A DNA stretch of 22,116 bases, taken from contig DNFA01000022.1 in assembly GCA_003487665.1 (NCBI GenBank), forward strand, positions 1 through 22,116, read 5' to 3'. The position numbers were made by a program, and so were the translations under genes. This DNA comes from Oscillibacter sp. Its GTDB lineage: Bacteria > Bacillota > Clostridia > Oscillospirales > Oscillospiraceae. The notes beneath the pieces are model-generated. The model had not been told where the DNA came from. It ran no database searches and saw nothing but the letters and a program-made list of their open reading frames with translations. Below are positions 7,857-15,500 of this stretch, piece after piece (the stretch's first letter is position 1; the number at the start of each line of letters is the position of its first letter).

Positions 7857-7951
7857 CAGACTACACGCGCATAGTGAGGTCGGTGGTTGTTCAGCACTGA
7901 GGCTTGGGCTATCTGAGAAGCATATCCTCTAACAATCTAAATTATATAGAA

Positions 7952-8000
7952 GCACCGCCAGCAAAGCGGCAATCACGCTGCTTTGCTGGCGGTGCCTTTT
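7952..8000 (+). terminator. Terminator after the amidohydrolase operon
   Basis: GCACCGCCAGCAAAGC (7952-7967) pairs perfectly with GCTTTGCTGGCGGTGC (7980-7995) around a 12-base loop, followed by CTTTT. The stem is strong and the T-run short. It separates the metabolic operon from the recombinase module. The rest of the 7857-8139 gap shows no gene that I can support. Confidence 0.75.
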
Positions 8001-8139
8001 GCTGCAAAAACTGTGATTATCGACAATTCCATTTATAGTCAAAAGAGCGTGAGTGAGCAAGAGCGCACTTTTGAAAGCGCGTTGTCGCTTATTCATATCA
8101 CCCCGATTACCGCATACTTTATGGAGGGAGGAGTTGCCT

Positions 8140-8370
8140 ATGACAGAAGTTGATCGTGATATTGCCTTGGTTTTGTTGAAGCGTCTATGGAAGCGGAAGT
8201 TGATTTCGGAAGAGACGTATGTTTCTGCCTGCAACTCCCGTTTTTTTGACAAATGCCGATTTACCTCCGATACTGAAGCTATGGAAGAAAAAATAGTGGA
8301 GGAGGCCGATACCCATGATGACGGTTCGATGGTTGAGAGAGCAGATGCGGCTGGGCAAGTCGATTTATGA
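8140..8370 (+). CDS. Small SHOCT-like protein upstream of the recombinase
   Basis: A 76-aa acidic protein starts at the ATG at 8140 after a strong GGAGGGAGGAG. Its first half, with LLKRLWKRKLISEETYVSA, resembles the SHOCT motif (a short helix-turn-helix-like segment, often C-terminal). The second half is Glu/Asp-rich and unlike anything I know. It overlaps the recombinase start by 56 bases, and the recombinase ribosome-binding site lies within it, so translational coupling is likely. A role as recombination directionality factor or partner is only a guess from position: skin-type recombinases often need one and such proteins are small. Confidence 0.6.
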   Translation: MTEVDRDIALVLLKRLWKRKLISEETYVSACNSRFFDKCRFTSDTEAMEEKIVEEADTHDDGSMVERADAAGQVDL

Positions 8371-9979
8371 CCTACCGCTGCGCGTGACCTTCTATGCCCG
8401 CGTTTCTACTGAGAAAGTGGAGCAGCAGGGCAGTTTGGAAAACCAAATTCAATACTATACAGAGTTCATCCAGAAAAATCCCAACTGGACGTACATCCCC
8501 GGATACATAGACGAGGGCATTTCCGGCACAAGTACCTACAAGCGGGACAGCTTCCTGCGGATGATCGCAGACGCCCAGCGGGGGATGTTTGACTTTATCA
8601 TCACGAAGGAGATCTCTCGCTTCTCCCGCAATACGCTGGACAGCATCCAGTACACGCAGGAGCTGCTGGAGAACAATGTGGGCGTCTTGTTCCAGAATGA
8701 CAACATCAACACACTGGACAGCGATAGCGAGTTCCGATTGGTGGTCATGGCAGGTGTGGCACAGGACGAGGTGCGTAAGCTCTCTGAACGGTTGAAATTC
8801 GGCTTTCGTCAATCTATCAAGAACGGTCGTGTACTGGGTAATAATCGCTTGTGGGGCTATGATAAGAAGGACTGCAAGCTGACCATTGTTCCGGAGCAGG
8901 CAGAGGCGGTAAAGCAGATATTTGAACTCTATGTCACCGGTCAATATGGTCTGCGCAGCTTGTCACAGGAGCTGACCCGCCGTGGTTACACCAGCTTGCA
9001 GGGTAATGTATTCAACACAAGCACCATCGGACACATTCTGCAAAATCCCAAATATAAGGGCTGGTACTGTGGCAACAAGACCCAATCGTTGGACTACCGT
9101 AAGAAAAAGACAGCGTTCCTCGACGAAAGTGAATGGGTATCCTATCCCGACCCCAATATTCCGGCCATCGTGTCGGAAGAAGTATGGGATAAGGCCAATG
9201 CCCTTTTTAAGCAGAGGAGCGCTCGTTCGAAAGCCTGTGGCGTAGGGTATCAGAGCCGGTATCCCTACAGCGGCAAGATCATCTGTGGAAAGCATGGAAC
9301 GTCCTTCCACCGGCAATCCTTCAAAACGCAAGAGGGAGAAACGGAGTTTTGGAAATGTAAGATGTACCGTGAACACGGAAAAGCGGGCTGCGACCTGCCT
9401 ACCATTCGCACCACGGAACTGGATACTATTTTGGCAGAGCAGTTTCAGAAGCTGGTAAAGCACCAGAGACAGATTATCCGCATGGTGTTGGATTCCGTTA
9501 CAAATACACAGAAGAAGGAAGACCACTCCAAGGAGATTGCCCGGTTGCAAGCGCAAATACAGCAGCTGGAGGACAAGAAAGAAAAGTTACTGGAGCTGAG
9601 TATGGCCGACGCCATTACCGTGCAGGAGTTCAAAAAGCGGAATAGCCGCTTCAATGAACAGATCACCTCGCTGCAAACACAAACGATTTCCTTGCAGCAG
9701 CAGGAGCAGCAAAAGCAAATCGCAGCCACGGACACGGCTGCGCTGGAAAAGGCACTATGGGCAGATCTGAACTGCAAGGAGCCGATCCAATCAGAAGTGG
9801 TTGCCACGATCCTCGACCACGCTGTGGTATGCGAGGACAGTGATGACAAACATATCCATTTAGAACTCTATTTGCGGCTGGGGCAAACGGCTTCAGCCTA
9901 TTATGAACGAGGTAAATTAGCCTTCAAGGATGCATCTTCAAGAAATACTACACCCAGTCGGCCGATCAGGAGGATCTGA
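8315..9979 (+). CDS. Large serine recombinase (SpoIVCA-like site-specific recombinase)
   Basis: The 554-aa protein has the large serine recombinase layout: resolvase domain (about 23-170) with catalytic Ser31 in YARVSTEK and SRFSR (101-105), recombinase domain (about 190-300), a zinc-ribbon-like region (about 320-370, with Cys/His in IICGKHG and WKCKMYREHGKAGC) and a coiled coil (about 405-475). SpoIVCA, which excises skin from sigK in Bacillus, belongs to this family. GGAGGAGG about nine bases upstream supports the ATG at 8315. The last 15 or so codons (from about 9934) are sigK coding sequence read in another frame, so the native C-terminus is borrowed from the integration site. This position points to a sigK intervening element; mother-cell expression is inferred. 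Confidence 0.92.
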   Translation: MMTVRWLREQMRLGKSIYDLPLRVTFYARVSTEKVEQQGSLENQIQYYTEFIQKNPNWTYIPGYIDEGISGTSTYKRDSFLRMIADAQRGMFDFIITKEISRFSRNTLDSIQYTQELLENNVGVLFQNDNINTLDSDSEFRLVVMAGVAQDEVRKLSERLKFGFRQSIKNGRVLGNNRLWGYDKKDCKLTIVPEQAEAVKQIFELYVTGQYGLRSLSQELTRRGYTSLQGNVFNTSTIGHILQNPKYKGWYCGNKTQSLDYRKKKTAFLDESEWVSYPDPNIPAIVSEEVWDKANALFKQRSARSKACGVGYQSRYPYSGKIICGKHGTSFHRQSFKTQEGETEFWKCKMYREHGKAGCDLPTIRTTELDTILAEQFQKLVKHQRQIIRMVLDSVTNTQKKEDHSKEIARLQAQIQQLEDKKEKLLELSMADAITVQEFKKRNSRFNEQITSLQTQTISLQQQEQQKQIAATDTAALEKALWADLNCKEPIQSEVVATILDHAVVCEDSDDKHIHLELYLRLGQTASAYYERGKLAFKDASSRNTTPSRPIRRI

Positions 9980-10437
9980 TCTCCATCGGCACCATAGGGC
10001 TCATCAAGGCGGTGAACACCTTCCGCCCCGACCGGGGCATCAAGCTGGCGACCTATGCCAGCAGGTGCATTGAAAATGAAATCCTCATGCATTTTCGGGC
10101 GCAGCGGAAGGTGCAGGGGGAGGTGTCGCTCAGCGACGCGCTGGAGACGGGCACCGAGGGGGATGCCCTGTATCTCAGCGACGTGGTGGGCGAGGAGGAC
10201 ACCATGCTGGAGGAGCTGCAGGACAAAGAGAATCGGGCGCTGCTGCGCCGGCTAATCGCGGAAAAGCTGACAAAGCGGGAGGCGGACATCCTGCGGCGGC
10301 GGTACGGACTGGACGGGCGGCTGCCCCAGACCCAGCGGCAGGTGGCGGCGCACTACGGCATCAGCCGCAGCTATGTGTCCCGTCTTGAGAAGAAGGCACT
10401 GGGCAAGCTGGAGGAGGCACTGCGGGAGCGGATGTAG
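9916..10437 (+). CDS. sigK: Sigma factor K, C-terminal part (split gene)
   Basis: The frame opens after TAA at 9913-9915 and becomes typical sigma K at 9934: IFKKYYTQSADQEDLISIGT, then LATYASRCIENEILMHF (region 2), LSDALETGTEGDALYLSDV, and a region 4 helix-turn-helix with QRQVAAHYGISRSYVSRLEKK. This is about 168 residues of a protein usually near 230; the pro-sequence and the start of region 2 are missing. Sigma K directs late mother-cell transcription in sporulation. No start codon or ribosome-binding site serves this fragment, so it would make product only when excision rejoins it to the N-terminal part. In B. subtilis the split is at the ENEIL segment; here it is about 45 codons earlier. 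Confidence 0.88.
   Translation: MSLQGCIFKKYYTQSADQEDLISIGTIGLIKAVNTFRPDRGIKLATYASRCIENEILMHFRAQRKVQGEVSLSDALETGTEGDALYLSDVVGEEDTMLEELQDKENRALLRRLIAEKLTKREADILRRRYGLDGRLPQTQRQVAAHYGISRSYVSRLEKKALGKLEEALRERM
9922..9942. repeat. CTTCAAG direct repeat at the element/sigK junction
   Basis: CTTCAAG occurs at 9922-9928 and again at 9936-9942, 14 bases apart. The second copy encodes part of the conserved IFKKYY segment of sigma K, while the first is upstream, where conservation has already ended. This marks the likely recombination site, although the exact crossover core cannot be fixed without the left junction. Confidence 0.4.
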
Positions 10438-10452
10438 GGCGCTTGTCTAAGT

Positions 10453-10492
10453 TGCATGAGAAATTATCTGCGCAGTGATAAAAATTCTCGCA
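10453..10492. other. Imperfect dyad between sigK and the hydrogenase gene
   Basis: TGCATGAGAAATTATC and GATAAAAATTCTCGCA form an imperfect inverted repeat around TGCGCAGT. It could be a weak terminator for sigK or an operator for the hydrogenase promoter about 10 bases downstream. No T-run follows. Confidence 0.25.
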
Positions 10493-10500
10493 ATCTGACA

Positions 10501-10528
10501 TTGTATTCCCACCCAAGATTGTTATAAT
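10501..10528 (+). promoter_or_regulatory. Promoter of the [FeFe] hydrogenase gene
   Basis: A consensus TATAAT at 10523-10528 is preceded, 16 bases upstream, by TTGTAT (10501-10506). It lies about 40 bases before the start codon and 64 bases after the sigK stop, so the hydrogenase is probably transcribed on its own. Confidence 0.55.
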
Positions 10529-10569
10529 AGTTGACAAGGAGCGACTAATGTGGGAGGGAATATCTACTC

Positions 10570-12114
10570 ATGAGAAACTTCAAGTGCTATATCGCCGATC
10601 TGCGTAAACGCGTGTTTGCCGAGGTGGCGCGATTGGCTTATGAAGGCGGCGATTACCGGCGGATGGAGAAGCTGCCCTACGAGATCGTGCCCGGCGAGGT
10701 GGGCAACCAGCGGTCGTCCATTTTTCTGGAGCGCGCCATCGTGGGCGAGCGTATCCGGCTGGCCATGGGACTGCCCCTGCGTCCGGTGGCGGAGCACAGC
10801 CTGCTCAGCGACGGCATCGAGGAGAGCGCCGTGGCGGAGAAGTACTACGATCCCCCGCTGGTGAACATTATCAAATACGCCTGCAACGGCTGTAAACCCA
10901 CCCATTACGAGGTGACGAACGCCTGCCAGGGCTGCCTGTCGCGGCACTGCCAGAACGCCTGTCCCAAGGACGCTATCGACATCGACCGCAGCGGCCACGC
11001 CTGCATCGACCAGAGCAAGTGCATCAAGTGCGGCAAGTGCAAGGACGCCTGCTCCTATCAGGCCATCATCAAGTTCACCCGCCCCTGCCAGGAGGCCTGC
11101 GGCATGAACGCCATCGGGCAGGATGAATACGGCCACGCCTGCATCGACTACGACAAGTGCGTCAGCTGCGGCATGTGCCTGGTGAACTGCCCCTTCGGCG
11201 CCATCGTGGACAAGGGACAGCTGTTCCAGCTGATCCACGCCATCCGTCAAGGCGACGAGGTGGTGGCGGTGATCGCGCCGGCCTTCTGGGGTCAGTTCGG
11301 CGACAACGTGACGCCGGGACAGATCAAGGCCGCCATGAAGCAGCTGGGCTTCGCCGCGCTGGAGGAGGTAGCCGTGGGCGCCGACCTATGCGCGGTGGAG
11401 GAAGCGGAGGAATTCCTGCGGATGGTGCCGGAGAAGCAGCCGTTCATGGCCACCTCCTGCTGCCCGGCGTGGTCGGTGATGGCCAAGAAGGAGTTCCCCG
11501 GCTTCGCGCCCTATATCTCCATGACCATGACGCCCATGGTGCTGACGGCGCGGCTGCAAAAGCGGCGGCGTCCCGGCTGCCGCGTCGTGTTCATCGGCCC
11601 CTGCGCCGCCAAGAAGCTGGAGGCCAGCCGCCGCAGCGTCCGCAGCGACGTGGACTTCGTCATCACCTTCGAGGAGCTGCGGGGCATGTTTGAGGCCAAG
11701 AACATCGACTTCTCCCAGATCCCCGACCTGCCCTCCCACTACGAGGCCAGCGCGCCGGGCGTGGGCTTCGCCGCCGGCGGCGGCGTGGCCAAGGCGGTGG
11801 AGGACGTGATCCACCGGCTGCACCCGGAGGTGAAGGTCAAGACCGTGGCGGCGGAGGGACTGAACCAGTGCCGCCAGATGCTGCGCAAGGCTCGGGCGGG
11901 CAAGTACGACGGGTATCTGCTGGAGGGCATGGCCTGCCCCGGCGGGTGCATCGCCGGCGCGGGCACCGTGCAGCCGCCGGAGAAGTCCCGGCGGGCGCTG
12001 GAGCGATACAAGGAGGCGGTGTCCATCAGCAACCCCATGGATTCCCAGTATATGGAGGACATCCACCTGCTGTATGAGAGCGACACCGACTGGGGTCGCG
12101 TAGGACGCCACTAA
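10570..12114 (+). CDS. Group B-type [FeFe] hydrogenase
   Basis: This 514-aa protein has an N-terminal region with several Cys clusters (about 105-210, including CIKCGKCKDAC and CVSCGMCLVNCP) for [4Fe-4S] centres, then the H-cluster domain: TSCCPAW (295-301), GPCAAKK (343-349) and EGMACPGGC (452-460). The four H-cluster cysteines (297, 345, 456, 460) are present. TSCCPAW, where group A has TSCCPGW, and the atypical last motif point to group B, common in anaerobic Firmicutes. It should reduce protons or oxidise H2 with ferredoxin in the cytosol; direction and physiological role are poorly known for this group. GGGAGGG at 10552-10558 supports the start. Composition matches the host, and a bidirectional terminator follows. 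Confidence 0.9.
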   Translation: MRNFKCYIADLRKRVFAEVARLAYEGGDYRRMEKLPYEIVPGEVGNQRSSIFLERAIVGERIRLAMGLPLRPVAEHSLLSDGIEESAVAEKYYDPPLVNIIKYACNGCKPTHYEVTNACQGCLSRHCQNACPKDAIDIDRSGHACIDQSKCIKCGKCKDACSYQAIIKFTRPCQEACGMNAIGQDEYGHACIDYDKCVSCGMCLVNCPFGAIVDKGQLFQLIHAIRQGDEVVAVIAPAFWGQFGDNVTPGQIKAAMKQLGFAALEEVAVGADLCAVEEAEEFLRMVPEKQPFMATSCCPAWSVMAKKEFPGFAPYISMTMTPMVLTARLQKRRRPGCRVVFIGPCAAKKLEASRRSVRSDVDFVITFEELRGMFEAKNIDFSQIPDLPSHYEASAPGVGFAAGGGVAKAVEDVIHRLHPEVKVKTVAAEGLNQCRQMLRKARAGKYDGYLLEGMACPGGCIAGAGTVQPPEKSRRALERYKEAVSISNPMDSQYMEDIHLLYESDTDWGRVGRH

Positions 12115-12123
12115 CACCAATAT

Positions 12124-12160
12124 GCAAAAAAAGAAGCACCGTGGGTGCTTCTTTTTTTGC
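12124..12160. terminator. Bidirectional terminator between hydrogenase and LtaS-like gene
   Basis: GCAAAAAAAGAAGCACC (12124-12140) pairs perfectly with GGTGCTTCTTTTTTTGC (12144-12160) around a GTG loop. The stem has A-runs on the left and T-runs on the right, so it terminates both converging transcripts. Confidence 0.9.
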
Positions 12161-12161
12161 A

Positions 12162-14378
12162 TTATTCGGGCTGTGTCTCGTCCGGCGGGACGTATCCGTC
12201 CTCCGGCGCGGTGCCGTCGGAGACGTCCGGCACAGGGGTCTCCGCGCCCTCCTCGCCGTTCTCCGGCTCTGCCGGGGCGGGCGGTGCGAGCTGCGGCGCG
12301 TTGGGCGTGTGTCCCTCCTGCGGCAGAGCGATGGCGTAGTAGTCGTATGTCACCAGCAGCTGGGCGTAGTGGTATTGCAGCGACACGCGGTCGTTGATGG
12401 CGCTGACGTAATCCTTCCCCACGGTGATGCCGGGGTTGGCGGTGAAGGTGCGGGTGGAGGCCTCATAGATGCCGGCGGCGGTGGCCCAGCTGTTGCCGCC
12501 GGCGGTGGGCAGGATCACCAGCGGGATACTGCCGGCGGCGGAGGAGGCGTTGTAGCTCTTGTCCAGAATGTCCCGCCCGGACAGGAGCCGGGAGTCGTAG
12601 GTCAGGCCGAACAGATTGCTGAGGGTGGGCACGATGTCCACGGCACTGCACGGCTCGTCCACCTGCACCGGCTCGTCCATGGAGCCGCACCAGAGGATCA
12701 GCGCGTTGCGGTAGCGGGAGGTATCCCGCTCGGAGTCGGTGACGCCCCGCAGCTCGTTATAATAGTCGGTGTCCGTGTCGGACAGCAGATAGGGATAGTG
12801 GTCGGCGGCCAGACAGATCACCGTGTCGTCGGCGATGCCCGCTGTCTCCAGCTCCTCCAGCAGATAGGCCAGCGCGCTTTCCAGCTCCAGATTGGCAGCC
12901 ACATACGCCTGCACCTGTGCGGAGGCGTTGGGATAGGCGGCCTGCGCCTTCTGGCGGTTCTTGGCGGCCATGGCATGTCCCCAGCCGTAGCCGCCGTGAC
13001 CGCTGACGGTCATGTAGTAGGTGTGGAAGGGCGTGCCGTTCTTCACATAGGCGTCGATGTACGGGTCGATGGTGTTCTGGATCATCTCCAGATCGGAATA
13101 GGGCCAGCTGCCGTCCTCGGTGAGCTTCAGGCCGCTGCCCTGCCCCTGATAGTCGTAGCCCAGATTGGGGTGGGTCTTGTCGCGGTTGTAGTAGTTGTAG
13201 ATGTTGTCGTGGTAGGCGGCGGTGGTATAGCCCAGCGCCCGGAGCTGGTTGCCCAGCGCAAAGGGCATGCTGTTGCGGGCGGTGGCGTAAAAGCTGACGT
13301 TGCCGTTGACCCACGTGGGGATCAGGCCGGTCATCACCGCGAACTCGCCGCCGGTGGTGGACTGTCCCCAGCCGGGCTGGTAGAAATTGCTGCACACAAA
13401 GCCCTCGTGGGTCAGGCGGTACAGGGCGGGCGTCAGCTCCTCGCTGATGAACCACGGGGAGAACGCCTCAGCGGTGAACAGGATCAGGTTCTTGCCCTTG
13501 AACATGCCGGTGTACTCGTTCTGGGAGGAGGGCGTCAGGCTGCCGAAGTAGCGGGACATGTTGGCCACGGCGGAGCTGGAGGCGTTTTCCGCCAGCGCGT
13601 CAAAGTCGATGTCCATGGCGTTCTTGCCGTATACCACCGGCGCGGTGACGGCGGTGTCATCCCCGCCGTCGTCCTTCGGCACCTGTATGTCGGGGGCGGG
13701 CTGGCCGAAGAGGGCGTAGGTCATCTCCAGCCGAACGGTGGTGTTCAGACCGAAGTGGGTCACGCCGGCGTCGGCGTTGAAGCCGTAGGTATACGAAGTC
13801 TTGTACATGCCGCCGTGCGCCAGCACGCTGCCCGTGCCGCCGAAGGCCAGACTCAGCGCCAGCAGCACCAGAAGCGGCTTCCACCCCATGCGCTCCGGCG
13901 GCGCAATGCGGCGGCGCAGCAGGACGCAGCCCACCACCGGCAGCATGGCCAGCAGGATGAAGGGCAGGCGGGGCAGCACCACCTCCGGGATGGCGGAGCC
14001 GAAGCCTGTGACCACATTCTCGCTCATGTTGCCGATGAAGCGCAGAAAGAAGTAGGATTTGAAATAGCTGCGGCAGCAGTACTCCACGCAGACCAGCACC
14101 GACCACAGGGCGGTAACGGTGACGGAGACGATGAAGGCCGCCCTGGGACGGCGCAGCAGGTTGACGATCAGGCTCCAGAACAGCCCCGTGCCCACGGCGA
14201 ACAGTAAGATCAGCGCCAGCGCCCCGTCAAAAAACACCGACTGTGCGTCGAACGCCCGCAGCAGTAGCTCGTGATACAGTACCGCCGCCGGAAAAAACAG
14301 CCAGTGCAGCGGCGCGGGATGCGCCCCTCCGCCAAACAGCCGGGAGGGGGCGGTATGCTCGTTTTCTTTCTCTGTCAT
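12162..14378 (-). CDS. LtaS-like phosphoglycerol transferase (sulfatase fold)
   Basis: This 738-aa protein has about five membrane segments (roughly 25-45, 50-75, 80-100, 135-155, 168-187) and an extracellular sulfatase-type domain, the layout of lipoteichoic acid synthase. Metal and catalytic residues are visible: Glu304 in LFTAEAF, the nucleophile region GQSTTGGEF (about 338-346), and Asp526/His527 in AADHYPY. Such enzymes move glycerol phosphate from phosphatidylglycerol to a surface polymer. It is longer than typical LtaS (about 650 aa) and ends in a tail of some 45 residues rich in Pro, Glu and Asp, possibly a wall spacer. It lies 12 bases after the DHHW gene, preceded by AGAGGA, as the last gene of the envelope locus. 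The exact polymer is unknown. Confidence 0.87.
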   Translation of the reverse strand: MTEKENEHTAPSRLFGGGAHPAPLHWLFFPAAVLYHELLLRAFDAQSVFFDGALALILLFAVGTGLFWSLIVNLLRRPRAAFIVSVTVTALWSVLVCVEYCCRSYFKSYFFLRFIGNMSENVVTGFGSAIPEVVLPRLPFILLAMLPVVGCVLLRRRIAPPERMGWKPLLVLLALSLAFGGTGSVLAHGGMYKTSYTYGFNADAGVTHFGLNTTVRLEMTYALFGQPAPDIQVPKDDGGDDTAVTAPVVYGKNAMDIDFDALAENASSSAVANMSRYFGSLTPSSQNEYTGMFKGKNLILFTAEAFSPWFISEELTPALYRLTHEGFVCSNFYQPGWGQSTTGGEFAVMTGLIPTWVNGNVSFYATARNSMPFALGNQLRALGYTTAAYHDNIYNYYNRDKTHPNLGYDYQGQGSGLKLTEDGSWPYSDLEMIQNTIDPYIDAYVKNGTPFHTYYMTVSGHGGYGWGHAMAAKNRQKAQAAYPNASAQVQAYVAANLELESALAYLLEELETAGIADDTVICLAADHYPYLLSDTDTDYYNELRGVTDSERDTSRYRNALILWCGSMDEPVQVDEPCSAVDIVPTLSNLFGLTYDSRLLSGRDILDKSYNASSAAGSIPLVILPTAGGNSWATAAGIYEASTRTFTANPGITVGKDYVSAINDRVSLQYHYAQLLVTYDYYAIALPQEGHTPNAPQLAPPAPAEPENGEEGAETPVPDVSDGTAPEDGYVPPDETQPE

Positions 14379-14390
14379 AGGTATGTCCTC

Positions 14391-15488
14391 TTATTTCCCC
14401 AGCTTGAAATACTCCCCTGATGCGGCCAGATTGGTGATCTCCGTCAGCACCAGAATGTCGTCGGCCTCCGCCGCCAGCTCCTGCACGCTGCCCCGGAAAT
14501 ACCGCAGATCCAGCATGGTGATCGTCTCATAATCCCCGGTCAGGAACGGCACGAAGGAGTTGGCGAAGGAATCCTTCACCAGCAGCAGGTGCTTTCCGTT
14601 CTCCGTGCCGGTGGTGATGACGCACTGACCGTAGTTGCCGCCCAGAAACAGCTCGTACTTGTCCTTCTGCTCCAGCGCGCTCAGGTCGTACAGCGCGCCG
14701 TCCTCCCCGTCGCACACCACGCTGTCCACCGTGATCTCCGGCGCGTAATACACCTTGTCATACACGCTGTCGGGCAGCAGCACCTTGGAGTACAGCGTGC
14801 CCCGGAAGCTGTCCGTGGCCTCCGTCAGGCCGTATGTCCGCGCCGTATGCCCCGTGACCTGCGCCCACAGGCCATAGGCCGCCTGCGCGCCCATGGTCGT
14901 CCAGTGGTGGTCGGTGTGGTAGTAGGGGTCGTCCACCGCCGCCAGCGTATCCCGGCTGTCCAGTAGGGCGCCGCCCAGCGCGTCACCCAGCTGCGCGAAG
15001 GCCGCGTCCTCGTCGTAATAGGGTGCGTCGGCGGGCAGCTTATCCCGCAGCACCCCCGCCGGGCTGGGCACGATCAGCGCCGTGCAGCTCTTGCCGCCGT
15101 TGGCGTCGAACAGCGAGCGGATATACCCGGCGTTCTTATTCAGCCCCGCCCAGTCGAAGCTGTCGTCCGTGACCTTGGTGAAGTAGCGGCCATCTGCGCC
15201 CAGATAGGCGCCGCTGATGTCCTCCTTGCCCTCCGCCCGCTGCAAGACCGAGCGGCTGGCCGTCCAGAAGTCCCGGAAGATGATCTGGTCGCTGGTGTAG
15301 TTCTCAGTGTCCTTCATGAATTTTCCGGACAGGATGTTGTCCCAGCTGAGCTTGGGCGTCAGCTGCAAATAGCGGTTCTCGTTCTCGGAGAACGCCCTGT
15401 CCGGCGTCAGGAAAAAGCTCCCCACAGACAGCGCCAGAAGAATGGCGCTGATGGCGATCAGCGGCGCGAGGCCCTTTGTGTTTTTCAT
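14391..15488 (-). CDS. DHHW family protein, MBOAT partner (AlgJ/AlgX-like)
   Basis: The 365-aa protein has an N-terminal signal anchor (about 7-27) and an extracellular domain with the naming motif DHHW (193-196, in HTDHHWTTMGA), related to the SGNH-like AlgJ/AlgX and DltD-type proteins that work with MBOAT acyltransferases. These partners are thought to accept an acyl group, usually acetyl, and pass it to a surface polysaccharide. AAGGAGG, overlapping the MBOAT stop codon, supports the start at 15488, so coupling with the MBOAT gene is tight. Asp193 and the two histidines are the likely catalytic residues. The polymer and acyl donor cannot be read from sequence. Confidence 0.85.
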   Translation of the reverse strand: MKNTKGLAPLIAISAILLALSVGSFFLTPDRAFSENENRYLQLTPKLSWDNILSGKFMKDTENYTSDQIIFRDFWTASRSVLQRAEGKEDISGAYLGADGRYFTKVTDDSFDWAGLNKNAGYIRSLFDANGGKSCTALIVPSPAGVLRDKLPADAPYYDEDAAFAQLGDALGGALLDSRDTLAAVDDPYYHTDHHWTTMGAQAAYGLWAQVTGHTARTYGLTEATDSFRGTLYSKVLLPDSVYDKVYYAPEITVDSVVCDGEDGALYDLSALEQKDKYELFLGGNYGQCVITTGTENGKHLLLVKDSFANSFVPFLTGDYETITMLDLRYFRGSVQELAAEADDILVLTEITNLAASGEYFKLGK

Positions 15489-15500
15489 TTCGCCGCCTCC

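Larger units (their letters stand above)
1..9942. mobile_element. Right-hand part of a skin-like element interrupting sigK
   Basis: The sigK reading frame begins abruptly around 9916-9940, mid-gene, immediately after a serine recombinase, and no N-terminal sigK part occurs in the preceding 9.9 kb. If that part lies further left in the same orientation, as in known skin elements of Bacillus and Clostridioides, everything from position 1 to about 9940 belongs to the intervening element. Lower GC than the right-hand DNA agrees with this. The left end is outside the window, and a decayed element or assembly join is not excluded. Confidence 0.62.

Noticed and set aside
10012..10437. A GTG-started 141-aa sigma factor as an independent gene
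   Set aside because: Conserved sigma K sequence continues upstream to 9934, and no ribosome-binding site precedes 10012, so this is an internal codon of the split sigK.
12141..14207. A very long plus-strand open frame (688 codons) opposite the LtaS-like gene
   Set aside because: The product is Val/Gly/His-rich with no family motifs, and it mirrors a clear sulfatase-fold gene on the minus strand; long antisense frames are expected in GC-rich genes.
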